Source of the DNA: a virus
IMG/VR virus record: IMGVR_UViG_3300047678_000471
Location: 1 to 37,249 of that record
Reading direction: 5' to 3' (one strand)
DNA: 37,249 nucleotides
Shown: positions 8,125 through 14,650 of the stretch, in pieces
Layout of the letters: each line of letters begins with the position of its first letter
Position numbering within the stretch: the first letter of the stretch is position 1
Translations under genes and position numbers: made by a program
The notes under the pieces: model-generated
The model's input: only the letters and a program-made list of their open reading frames with translations
Told to the model about the DNA's origin: nothing
The model's database searches: none

Positions 8125-8385
8125 ATGTCAAAACATTTAAGAGTATCACTCTATTACAATGATGAACATCCGCAAAAGATGATGCAACGGTTAGGAATTA
8201 CCTACCAACACGCTACACCGCAAAGTTTAGGCGACCAATGGTGGTTTTGGAATTGCGAAAACGTACCCGACACTTTACCTGAACATGTTACCATATTAGA
8301 TGCCGACCCGATGGAAATGATTGGTTGGGGTCTGTCCAAAGAAGATGCAGAAAAGATTAGGGACTATACAAGTGCTGGGTCTTAG
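8125..8385 (+). CDS. Cassette-encoded hypothetical protein, 86 aa
   Basis: I do not recognise this protein. It is soluble and mildly acidic, with an aromatic run QWWFWNCENVP and a C-terminal helical part (MEMIGWGLSKEDAEKIRDY). It lies alone between attC-like sites A and B, 42 bases after A and 5 bases before B, the usual one-gene cassette layout. Confidence 0.65.
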   Translation: MSKHLRVSLYYNDEHPQKMMQRLGITYQHATPQSLGDQWWFWNCENVPDTLPEHVTILDADPMEMIGWGLSKEDAEKIRDYTSAGS

Positions 8386-8390
8386 CATGA

Positions 8391-8527
8391 CCGCCAACGT
8401 TGAAGGTATTGCCGAAGGTGGGGCGTAAAAGTGCTACCGCTTCACCTAAGCACAAAAGTTTAATAGTAGCACTAATGTTGAATTTGGGTTGGTCTGCCCC
8501 ACTTTTGGCAATACATTGTTAGCAGCC
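8391..8527 (+). repeat. attC-like site B
   Basis: The left end is CCGCCAACG and the right end is GTTAGCAGCC. Inner arms GGTATTGCC/GGCAATAC and GGTGGGGC/GCCCCAC pair in register, with a 7 versus 3 nt internal loop next to the ends. The length is 137 bp. It shares the right-hand flank (GC-GCCGTTTA) with site C. Confidence 0.7.
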
Positions 8528-8542
8528 GTTTAATTTTAAAAT

Positions 8543-8989
8543 ATGCAAACTTATTTTCAAACAGACGAATTGCAAAAACTCATTGATTGGGAAGCAATAA
8601 TGCCAATGTCAAGATACGCTGGTGGACACGATGAACAAATGAAAGGGCTTTTTAAAAATGTAACAGTAATAGCCCATTGGAACGAAAACGATTATCAGGG
8701 GCAAGTAGCAACCTGTGTAAAGTTCAATGATGGAAAATTTAAAGACCATTTTGGTATTTACAATGATTATTACGGTTCTTGTTCAGGTTGCGATGCTTGG
8801 GAAGATGCAGGTGATGATGACGTAAGAAAAATGTGCATTGACTTATCAAATGGAACATACATTTTTAAAAGCCTTGAAGATGTAAAAGAGTTTTTGCAAA
8901 ACCCAAATGATGAAGGTAAACAATGGTCGTCTTGGTCAGGTGTAGCTGCTAATTTATTGTCGAACATTAATTCAGGAACGATTCAGTAA
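8543..8989 (+). CDS. Cassette-encoded hypothetical protein, 148 aa
   Basis: I do not recognise this protein. It is acidic and rich in Asp, Trp and Gly. A short cysteine pair sits in GSCSGCDAWEDAGDDDV (about residues 75-91), followed by a conserved-looking MCIDLSNGTYIFKS and a tryptophan-rich end (KQWSSWSG). There is no signal peptide. It occupies one cassette between sites B and C. The stop is followed by ATGGCTGCTAACG, a flank shared with site D. Confidence 0.65.
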   Translation: MQTYFQTDELQKLIDWEAIMPMSRYAGGHDEQMKGLFKNVTVIAHWNENDYQGQVATCVKFNDGKFKDHFGIYNDYYGSCSGCDAWEDAGDDDVRKMCIDLSNGTYIFKSLEDVKEFLQNPNDEGKQWSSWSGVAANLLSNINSGTIQ

Positions 8990-8992
8990 ATG

Positions 8993-9091
8993 GCTGCTAA
9001 CGTAAAAGCATTTGTGTCAGGCGGGCATAGATGCAAATTTAAATTAACCGCGAGCTGTCCGCCCGCTTGCACAAATGCAGTGTTAGCTGCC
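8993..9091 (+). repeat. attC-like site C
   Basis: The shortest complete element, 99 bp. The left end is GCTGCTAACG and the right end GTTAGCTGCC. The inner arms GCATTTGTG/CACAAATGC and GGCGGGC/GTCCGCCCGC pair almost perfectly, with a 6 versus 3 nt internal loop beside the end boxes. Confidence 0.72.
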
Positions 9092-9099
9092 GTTTATTT

Positions 9100-9378
9100 A
9101 TGAAGCGATTAACTCAAACACACGAATTAAAAACTTGGTCAGAATACTTTGATGCTGTTTTGGCTGGAAAGAAAACATTTGAAGTAAGAAAGAATGATAG
9201 GGATTTTCAGGAAGGAGATATTCTATTGCTTAACAAATGGGATAATGTCAAAAATGAATACGCTGGAAGCCAAACAGCATTTACAATTACTTATGTCCTT
9301 AAAGGCGGTCAATTTGGAATTGAAGACGGATACTGTGTTTTAGGACTTAAACCGATACTACCCGCTGGCTGTCGCTAA
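9100..9378 (+). CDS. DUF3850/ASCH-like domain protein
   Basis: The 92-aa protein reads as a DUF3850 domain: THELKTWSEYFDAVLAGKKTFEVRKNDRDFQEGDILLL in short blocks (H-ELK, F-AV--GKKTFEVRKNDRDF, GD-L-L) and a C-terminal Y-CVLGLK strand. The family has a PUA/ASCH-like fold expected to bind nucleic acid, often in phages. The start at 9100 is used because the longer frame would run through the right arm of site C. It is a single cassette gene. Confidence 0.8.
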   Translation: MKRLTQTHELKTWSEYFDAVLAGKKTFEVRKNDRDFQEGDILLLNKWDNVKNEYAGSQTAFTITYVLKGGQFGIEDGYCVLGLKPILPAGCR

Positions 9379-9381
9379 ATG

Positions 9382-9516
9382 GCCGCTAACGGTTCTGGGC
9401 TTGTAGCAGCAGGGGATTTATAGCACTACTGTTCAGCCTTAGCACCACAGCCCAATAGATGTAAATGGCTCAAAACTTATTCGTCTGCCCCTATTGCTAC
9501 AAACCCTTGTTAGCGG
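9382..9516 (+). repeat. attC-like site D
   Basis: The left end is GCCGCTAACG and the right end GTTAGCGG. The inner arms GGGCTTGTAGCAGCAGGGG and CCCCTATTGCTACAAACCC are complementary along almost the whole length, with a 6 versus 3 nt internal loop. The length is 135 bp. The flank after the right end (TTCGGGC) resembles that of site A (TTCGTGC). Confidence 0.72.
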
Positions 9517-9562
9517 TTCGGGCTTGGTTTCACAAGGGTTAAAATTTAAAAAAGTTAAAAAA

Positions 9563-9952
9563 ATGAAGCAAAAAGATTTAGAGCAAATAAAAGAAGGCGA
9601 ATTTATACAACACAAGCATTTTGGTTTATGCTACGTTGATAAACGCCAATTAGATGGCTTTGGTCGTTGGTTTGGATTAGCTATTCGCCCATTGTCAATA
9701 CAAGGGTTTATGACACTTGCGAACTGTTCGGGTGTTTTATTTAATAGAACATTAGAAGATAGCAATAGACTTATTACTTCAAAAGTTATAAATCCAACTA
9801 TTCCAAAATTGATTTTTAAAACTAAAAAAGGTTTTGAAGTTCACGAATGGAAAAAACTTGGTGAAGTATCCGACAAAGGAAAATTTTCAAGTGTCAAATT
9901 AAAAGAGTTTACAAATCAAGATGAAGCAATGTCGTTTGCTGGGTTTTCGTAG
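9563..9952 (+). CDS. Cassette-encoded hypothetical protein, 129 aa
   Basis: I do not recognise this protein. It begins MKQKDLEQIKEGEFIQHKHFG, and the first third reads like a small beta-barrel domain (QHKHFGLCYVDKRQLDG). The rest alternates Lys/Phe strands. The start at 9563 follows an A-rich leader; the longer frame upstream overlaps site D and is unlikely. It is the last gene of the array. Confidence 0.65.
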   Translation: MKQKDLEQIKEGEFIQHKHFGLCYVDKRQLDGFGRWFGLAIRPLSIQGFMTLANCSGVLFNRTLEDSNRLITSKVINPTIPKLIFKTKKGFEVHEWKKLGEVSDKGKFSSVKLKEFTNQDEAMSFAGFS

Positions 9953-9953
9953 C

Positions 9954-9965
9954 CTGACCGCTAAC
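9954..9965 (+). repeat. Broken attC-like site E (left end only)
   Basis: CTGACCGCTAAC repeats the left-end box and its flank as in sites B and D, immediately after the preceding stop codon. No complementary right arm or GTTRGC follows before the next phage gene at 9991. This marks the point where the array was cut off or replaced by phage sequence. Confidence 0.55.
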
Positions 9966-9990
9966 TATTGCATTTACGCTATTACACGAG

Positions 9991-10233
9991 GTGAAAAAAA
10001 GTGAACCAGCTATGTTAATCAACACAATATGCGAGCATCTTGAGCAGCGCATTAAAAATAACGAGCTTAGCAATAACGACCTGGTTCAAATAATTGAACT
10101 GGCCGGCCGATACCTTAACCTGGCCACCATTAGCGACTATGCCGATGCTCATAAAATGAGCTACAACGGTGTAAAAAAAACTCGTGAAATACGTACCCTC
10201 TTCAACGTAAAATTTGTAATCGATAACGAATGA
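9991..10233 (+). CDS. Small HTH-like early protein
   Basis: The 80-aa protein has two helical parts: ICEHLEQRIKNNELSNNDLV and then a segment ending DYADAHKMSYNGVKKTREI, which looks like the second half of an HTH used to recognise DNA. A GTG at 9991 or an ATG at 10012 could start it; the ATG would give 73 residues. It is the first phage-type gene after the cassette array, with codon use again like the transposase region. It overlaps the next gene by the ATGA arrangement. Confidence 0.7.
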   Translation: MKKSEPAMLINTICEHLEQRIKNNELSNNDLVQIIELAGRYLNLATISDYADAHKMSYNGVKKTREIRTLFNVKFVIDNE

Positions 10234-10655
10234 AACGTTTCATCATCTCATCCGACAAATTTACCGGCAGCGCCGAGCTACTTTACAATGACAAGGGTAT
10301 GCTGATAAAAATAGACATGACACAGGCCCAAATGGATGAACACACAACCATGCACTTTAAGCGCAGCGTGCCGCACACTTTGGCCCTGCTGATGGATAAT
10401 AACTGGTGCAGCCCAGGCACTACCACTGTTGAAGCGGAATATGAAGTTGATTTTGAAATGTTCTGGGAAAAATACGATCATAAAATCAATAAAAAACGTT
10501 GCATACCCCTTTGGGATAAATTAACCAAACCACAACAAGTAGCCGCTTACTACGGCATCTATCGCTACCAGCGCTACCTGCAGCGCACCGGCCAGTATAA
10601 AAGAAACCCTGAAAATTATTTGAAAGACGAAATGTGGAATAATGACTACAAGTAA
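10230..10655 (+). CDS. Replication-protein-like C-terminal domain protein
   Basis: The 141-aa protein ends with a pattern found at the C-terminus of many phage and plasmid replication proteins: FWEKYDHKINKKRCIPLWDKL, then KP--YLKDEMWNNDY (about residues 75-141). The first 70 residues are beta-rich and unfamiliar. A role in phage DNA replication is inferred from the pattern and position. Confidence 0.6.
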   Translation: MKRFIISSDKFTGSAELLYNDKGMLIKIDMTQAQMDEHTTMHFKRSVPHTLALLMDNNWCSPGTTTVEAEYEVDFEMFWEKYDHKINKKRCIPLWDKLTKPQQVAAYYGIYRYQRYLQRTGQYKRNPENYLKDEMWNNDYK

Positions 10656-10791
10656 CACCATCGTTTTATACAAAGGCCATACTATCCAGTATGCCGATGG
10701 CTACTGGAGCATAGCCACAAGGCCATTGCTGCCATTTATAAGCCTGCAGACAGCTAAAGAGTACATCGATAACCAAATGCTCATAAAATGA
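10642..10791 (+). CDS. Small early protein, 49 aa
   Basis: A short frame (MTTSNTIVLYKGHTIQYADG, ending KEYIDNQMLIK) overlaps the previous gene by 14 bases and the next by 4 (ATGA). It fills what would otherwise be a 132-base gap in a tightly packed operon, and its codons fit. It looks like a small beta-hairpin plus helix. The function is unknown. Confidence 0.55.
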   Translation: MTTSNTIVLYKGHTIQYADGYWSIATRPLLPFISLQTAKEYIDNQMLIK

Positions 10792-11207
10792 ACCAGGCCC
10801 AGTATAAAGCGGCATACGCCATCATCAATAAATGCGGCCTTAGTGCCGAGAAAGATACCATAGTATTATCGATTAGTAATGGCCGCACCACCAGTATGCG
10901 CCAGCTAACACACCAGGAGAGTATTTTTTTAATAAAATGGTTAAAAAATGAACAAGAGCGCCGGGGCAAAATACACAGCAGGGATATAAGCGCCATGCGT
11001 GGCAAAATACTATACTACTGCCACCAGATGGGATGGACGAAAAAAAATGCAACAGGCAAAACCATTGCCGATGTGCAGCGCTTTGATGAATGGGCCCTGC
11101 ATTATAGCTATCTCAAAAAAAAACTTAACCAGTATACTTACGATGAAATGCCTAAATTAGTGAGCCAGTTTGAACAGGTATATAAGCACTTTTTAAATAA
11201 ATTTTAA
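10788..11207 (+). CDS. GemA/Gp16-like (DUF1018-type) protein
   Basis: The 139-aa protein matches the general layout of Mu GemA/Gp16 family proteins: an N-terminal QAQYKAAYAII, then SAMRGKILYYCHQMGW, TIADVQRFDEWAL and a C-terminal helical stretch EMPKLVSQFEQVYKHFL. In Mu, GemA affects host gene expression and DNA topology. The assignment rests on pattern and position late in the early operon. Confidence 0.6.
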   Translation: MNQAQYKAAYAIINKCGLSAEKDTIVLSISNGRTTSMRQLTHQESIFLIKWLKNEQERRGKIHSRDISAMRGKILYYCHQMGWTKKNATGKTIADVQRFDEWALHYSYLKKKLNQYTYDEMPKLVSQFEQVYKHFLNKF

Positions 11208-11213
11208 ACCAAC

Positions 11214-11690
11214 ATGAAAAAGTTAATTGTCGTTTTATTCATACTACCCATATCATTGTACTCTCAATGTTACAATCCTTTTGGCAACGATACTTTAGCC
11301 ACATCGCTAAAACAAGCCGTTGAAAATTATACCATGTTTAATTTGCAAAAAAGCGAGCCGAAAAAAATAAGTAGCGCTTATGCCATTAATTATTTCAACC
11401 CGGAAGGGTTTGCCGGGCTAACCATTTCTCTGAGCAGAAAAAAAATACTGCAAGGCACCGAGCTTGTATATGGAGAGCCTACAATCTTTAGAATTGCTAT
11501 TTTCGGCCCTGCAGAAAGGTTGAAAAAAATGGCTGATGAATATTTTTACCCACTCATACAGCCATGCCTGAAAAGAAAAATAACCTGTTGTTTTTTTTGG
11601 AACAATTTTAAACTTTCACTATTTGAAGATCAGCCACATAATGGAATAGAAATGAAGTATATGGAAATTGAAATATTGCCTGGCAATTAA
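11214..11690 (+). CDS. Exported hypothetical protein, 158 aa
   Basis: The N-terminus MKKLIVVLFILPISLYSQCY is a Sec signal peptide with a Bacteroidota-like S-Q cleavage point. The mature part is a mixed alpha/beta domain of unknown type. It lies 6 bases after the GemA-like gene. A periplasmic early protein could alter the envelope of the lysogen or the infected cell, for example superinfection exclusion, but nothing in the sequence proves this. Confidence 0.65.
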   Translation: MKKLIVVLFILPISLYSQCYNPFGNDTLATSLKQAVENYTMFNLQKSEPKKISSAYAINYFNPEGFAGLTISLSRKKILQGTELVYGEPTIFRIAIFGPAERLKKMADEYFYPLIQPCLKRKITCCFFWNNFKLSLFEDQPHNGIEMKYMEIEILPGN

Positions 11691-11757
11691 CTTTATTACT
11701 GTGCTTTGTTTCCATCTTTTTTTTTATACATAAAAAAAAATATGCATTATTGCACAC

Positions 11758-12087
11758 ATGCTTCGAGGCCATCGTACATATCTTTCCCTTTTTCAAAGCG
11801 AACAACCCATCACCGACACTATTGCACTGCCAGAGCGCAGGGGGCGCAATGAAGAGTTGATTAAGCAGCGTAATGAGTTACTTTTACATCGCCATTATTT
11901 TTACACTAAAATAAAAAAGTACCCATACCACCTGCTTTTATCAAGCCTGGAGAGTGAATTTTTCCTGACACAACGCACTGTAATGGATATTGTGCAGTCC
12001 AATACGACCTTGCTGCGGCGTATCAATACTGATAAAATAGAATCTCGTGAGCTAAGGCGTAAATACCCGGCTATGAATTGGGACTAA
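11758..12087 (+). CDS. Possible DNA-binding protein at the end of the early region
   Basis: The 109-aa basic protein has an HTH-like stretch SEFFLTQRTVMDIVQSNTTLLRR (shown here: SEFFLTQRTV then MDIVQSNT) at about residues 60-80. Mor/C-type activators sit at this position in Mu, and the protein could play that role, though I see no clear Mor signature. Its 3' end overlaps the oppositely oriented tail-completion-like gene by 17 bases. Confidence 0.55.
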   Translation: MLRGHRTYLSLFQSEQPITDTIALPERRGRNEELIKQRNELLLHRHYFYTKIKKYPYHLLLSSLESEFFLTQRTVMDIVQSNTTLLRRINTDKIESRELRRKYPAMNWD

Positions 12088-12601
12088 GGCCCATCAATGC
12101 ATCCGGCCTTGCAGCTTTCACTGTTGTTTTTTTACCAATATCATCGGTATATCCAATTGCAAATTTTATTACCCTTACCCGGATATCATCGTCCCGGCGT
12201 TCGGTGCCTGCGGCCCGGCGCAGTAGCTTGCCAAAGCCTTCGGGTGCCCAGCCGTGCAGCGCTTTGCATAATCTTCGTTCCACTTCGTAAAACTGAAATG
12301 CTTTATCCCTTATTGAAACAGGTGTCAAGTTGCTGGCATCTGTATATTTTACCAGCCCTACACGTATGGTAATAATACCTGTTGCCATTTGCTCAAGGTG
12401 GTTTTGCATATCGGTGTATTGCAGCTCTTCAATATCAATAAGCGCACAGGGCCATGCTACCGCCGGCCGCATTTCGTAGTTTTCAAGCTGCCCCAAATCC
12501 TGCTCAATATACCGGTACACGGCTTTTTCGTCAGCCGTGATTTCTGCAATCTTTTCAATGAGGCTGTTTAAAAGGTTAGCCTCGGGTGATTGTAATGCCA
12601 T
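12071..12601 (-). CDS. Tail-completion/head-tail connector-like protein
   Basis: The 176-aa protein has a helical N-terminus, then strands with WPCALIDIEELQY, MATGIITIRVGLV and DDIRVRVIKFAIGYTD. That alpha/beta pattern is seen in phage tail-terminator and Mu gp37-type proteins. It is the last gene of the leftward head operon, next to the gpG-like gene, the usual place for a connector. Its 3' end overlaps the early operon's last gene. Confidence 0.55.
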   Translation of the reverse strand: MALQSPEANLLNSLIEKIAEITADEKAVYRYIEQDLGQLENYEMRPAVAWPCALIDIEELQYTDMQNHLEQMATGIITIRVGLVKYTDASNLTPVSIRDKAFQFYEVERRLCKALHGWAPEGFGKLLRRAAGTERRDDDIRVRVIKFAIGYTDDIGKKTTVKAARPDALMGLSPNS

Positions 12602-12627
12602 AATTACTGTTTAAATCGTTTAAAAGT

Positions 12628-13203
12628 TTAGCGCAGCCCTTTCATCAGCTCTGCCATCAGGCGGCGCTGTAGCTGTTTATCTAAATATTGACTGTAGCCC
12701 ATAAACTGGCGGCGTGGCACATCGGCATTCACACGCCTTGTATGTTGTTTCACAGTTGTGTAGCCTGTATTTATTTTGCCCCATTTAATTGTGCTTCGTG
12801 TTTTTAAAGTAGTTTTTTTAACAATTCCTGTTTTGTTTATTTTTCGGGTATGTCGCCTCACAGTCTGAATGAATCCGAGGCGCATCCCCTCATTATGTGC
12901 TTTTGCATAAGGTACATCTGTACCAATGGTAACGGCACCAAAATGTACATCAGTAACTCGTATGCTTCGGCGCAGCCTGCCGGTGTCAACAAGCAATGCT
13001 CTTCCTTTATTACGTGGCGTAATGCCCCATTTGGTTATTTCTTTGCGCTGCTTCCATGGCTCACGGTAGCTGCCCAGCCATGCCTGCTCCCTGAAGCGGT
13101 CTAAAAAAAAATTCACGGCATCATTACCCAGCATGGCCGGGGCATATTTAATCACTTCTTTAAAGTGCTTTTCAATCTTGTTTAAATCAAAATTTTGAGC
13201 CAT
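12628..13203 (-). CDS. Virion morphogenesis protein (Mu gpG-like)
   Basis: The 191-aa protein shows the phage virion morphogenesis/tail S signature: LLVDTGRLRRSI, VTIGTDVPYAKAHNEG and, near the C-terminus, VPRRQFMGYS. Proteins of this family help join head and tail; in Mu, gpG follows gpF as here. It is rich in Arg and Lys. The 74-base leader before it carries the hairpin at 13255-13274. Confidence 0.85.
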   Translation of the reverse strand: MAQNFDLNKIEKHFKEVIKYAPAMLGNDAVNFFLDRFREQAWLGSYREPWKQRKEITKWGITPRNKGRALLVDTGRLRRSIRVTDVHFGAVTIGTDVPYAKAHNEGMRLGFIQTVRRHTRKINKTGIVKKTTLKTRSTIKWGKINTGYTTVKQHTRRVNADVPRRQFMGYSQYLDKQLQRRLMAELMKGLR

Positions 13204-13254
13204 TTAAAATAGTTGTATATTTACATATCAGTTCGCCCCACGAAGGCGAGCGCC

Positions 13255-13285
13255 CCCCGGCAGCAATGCCGGGGCTTTTATTTTA
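13255..13285 (+). terminator. Terminator-like hairpin, plus-strand orientation
   Basis: The stem CCCCGGCA/TGCCGGGG (13255-13274) has a GCAA loop and is followed by TTTTATTTTA on the + strand. No + strand gene precedes it. It would stop transcripts running on from the early operon into the oppositely transcribed head genes. On the minus strand it is only a hairpin in the leader of the gpG-like gene. The loop core recurs inverted at 36976-36987. Confidence 0.55.
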
Positions 13286-14645
13286 CAGGCCACACCTTCC
13301 CATTTATATCAATTACAATTATTTTTTCAATAATTTGCAAACTGCTGCTGTTGTCAATTGCTCTTTCAGCAATACTTTTAATCTTATCCATATCAACATC
13401 ATGCCTCATTTGAATAACAGCATTTTTTAAACCCTGATCTGCCACTCTTTTTAACATACGGCCAATTTTCTTTCCCTTAAAATCATCTTCATAACTTTTA
13501 AGTTCCCAGTATTCTTTATTAAAATAAAAATCAGGTTGAGAAAAAGGGGTTACGTTTTTAAAGAAGTAATAATATCTCCAGTCTTCGGAAGGCGACTGAA
13601 AATCGGGGCATAAAAATACATCTGTATCGAAATGCGATGCAATGGCATCGGCAGCATTTATCCGTTGCTGATATTCTACATAATAGCGCTGGTCATTTTT
13701 CTTTCCAGGGTCGTAAGCCAATCCGCTTTCATAAACAGCCCCTTCGCTTCCTCTTAATTTCCTCGTTGTATCTAAGCTGTAATTAGCATCCCCAAAACTC
13801 AATAACGCATTTTCCGGCACATGGTTAAAATATGGATGCCCTTTTGGAAACACCAATCCATCTTTTGCAATATTGGTGCTAAACATTGCCGGTATCACAG
13901 CATGCTCAATCTTATTATCGGGTGTAACAGAACCACCACTATGCTTCCTTACGGTACTCCGGCATCCGAAGTGGTTGGGTGGGTAATACTTATTCCAAAA
14001 TGCATCATCCACATGCTTGCGTACCCCATGCAATGGCCTGCATATATCACTGGTGCGGCCATCCATCACCACATCCATTTCAAGTATGGGAAAGGTGTTT
14101 TTGCCTGCCTGAATGTCCACCCACTTGCTTGCCATTTGCCCGCTTGCAATAGCGGTATCATATTCTGTTTTCAGCCATTGGTTTACATGGGTATCGTTTA
14201 TTTCAAAGGCAGCTTTTTTAAACTCGCTATAGCTTCTAATTTTTGCATCCGGCCCTATGAGGGCTTGTGTTAGTGCTTTTAATTGCTGGTAATTTTTGGC
14301 AGCAGAAAACTGGTAAACATTGTTCTGAAGGTTTTTAAGCATTTCATAATCGGGGCTGTTATAATCAATCCCGATTAAATCCTTCCCATATCCATTTTTT
14401 ACGGCAGCCCACAATTCTTTTGCATAGTACTGTGTTACTTTTTTATCAATGGTTTTCGGCATTCCCTGTTCTTTCCAAATGCCCTCAACCATTTGCGTTA
14501 ATGCAGCGGCAAAATCATCATTATTGGTTGCAGAAAGTTTAAATGGGCTATTGCCCGAATGGCAGCAGCTTTCACCATACAGCGTATTTAATTCTGCGGT
14601 TAACTGTTTATGTGTTTGCCCCGGCAGCCCACGTATGCTTTTCAA
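13278..14645 (-). CDS. MuF minor head protein with C-terminal nuclease-toxin-like domain
   Basis: The 455-aa protein has a MuF/SPP1 gp7-type domain in the first 240 residues, with the family signature VMDGRTSDICRPLHG (193-207) and YYPPNHFGCRSTV (220-232). Residues about 318-455 form a separate domain: a helix with INAADAIASHFDTDVFLCP, a strand with QPDFYFNKEYWELKSY (370-385) and helices with GRMLKRVADQGLKNAVI, ending in strand IIVIDINGKVW. This resembles the BECR-fold (barnase/EndoU/colicin/RelE-like) nuclease domains known on phage minor head proteins (PBECR families) and the CdiA C-terminal tRNase. Such a domain could be injected with the DNA. No immunity gene is obvious next to it. Confidence 0.85.
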   Translation of the reverse strand: MKSIRGLPGQTHKQLTAELNTLYGESCCHSGNSPFKLSATNNDDFAAALTQMVEGIWKEQGMPKTIDKKVTQYYAKELWAAVKNGYGKDLIGIDYNSPDYEMLKNLQNNVYQFSAAKNYQQLKALTQALIGPDAKIRSYSEFKKAAFEINDTHVNQWLKTEYDTAIASGQMASKWVDIQAGKNTFPILEMDVVMDGRTSDICRPLHGVRKHVDDAFWNKYYPPNHFGCRSTVRKHSGGSVTPDNKIEHAVIPAMFSTNIAKDGLVFPKGHPYFNHVPENALLSFGDANYSLDTTRKLRGSEGAVYESGLAYDPGKKNDQRYYVEYQQRINAADAIASHFDTDVFLCPDFQSPSEDWRYYYFFKNVTPFSQPDFYFNKEYWELKSYEDDFKGKKIGRMLKRVADQGLKNAVIQMRHDVDMDKIKSIAERAIDNSSSLQIIEKIIVIDINGKVWPVK

Positions 14646-14650
14646 CAGCT

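Larger units (their letters stand above)
7126..9965 (+). mobile_element. Integrase-less integron-like cassette array (CALIN-like) inside the prophage
   Basis: Five codirectional one-gene units are separated by four complete palindromic elements and followed by a broken fifth. The elements share GCYAAC at the left end, GTTRGC at the right end, long complementary arms and a 6-7 versus 3 nt asymmetric internal loop. That is the architecture of attC recombination sites. Codons here are visibly more A/T-rich than in the flanking phage genes. No tyrosine recombinase or attI is in the window. The left limit is uncertain (7126-7204). Confidence 0.7.

Noticed and set aside
7953-9516. The cassette palindromes as plain rho-independent terminators
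   Set aside because: They are 99-137 bp long with wide apical loops, conserved end boxes and no following T-tract; the asymmetric internal loop is shared by all four.
7953-9516. The four repeated elements as a CRISPR array
   Set aside because: They differ in sequence apart from the end boxes, are far apart and are separated by coding genes.
12086-12110. AAGGCC/GGCCTT hairpin as terminator of the early operon
   Set aside because: The stem is only 6 bp with a 13-base loop and no T-run, and it lies in the coding part of the oppositely oriented gene.
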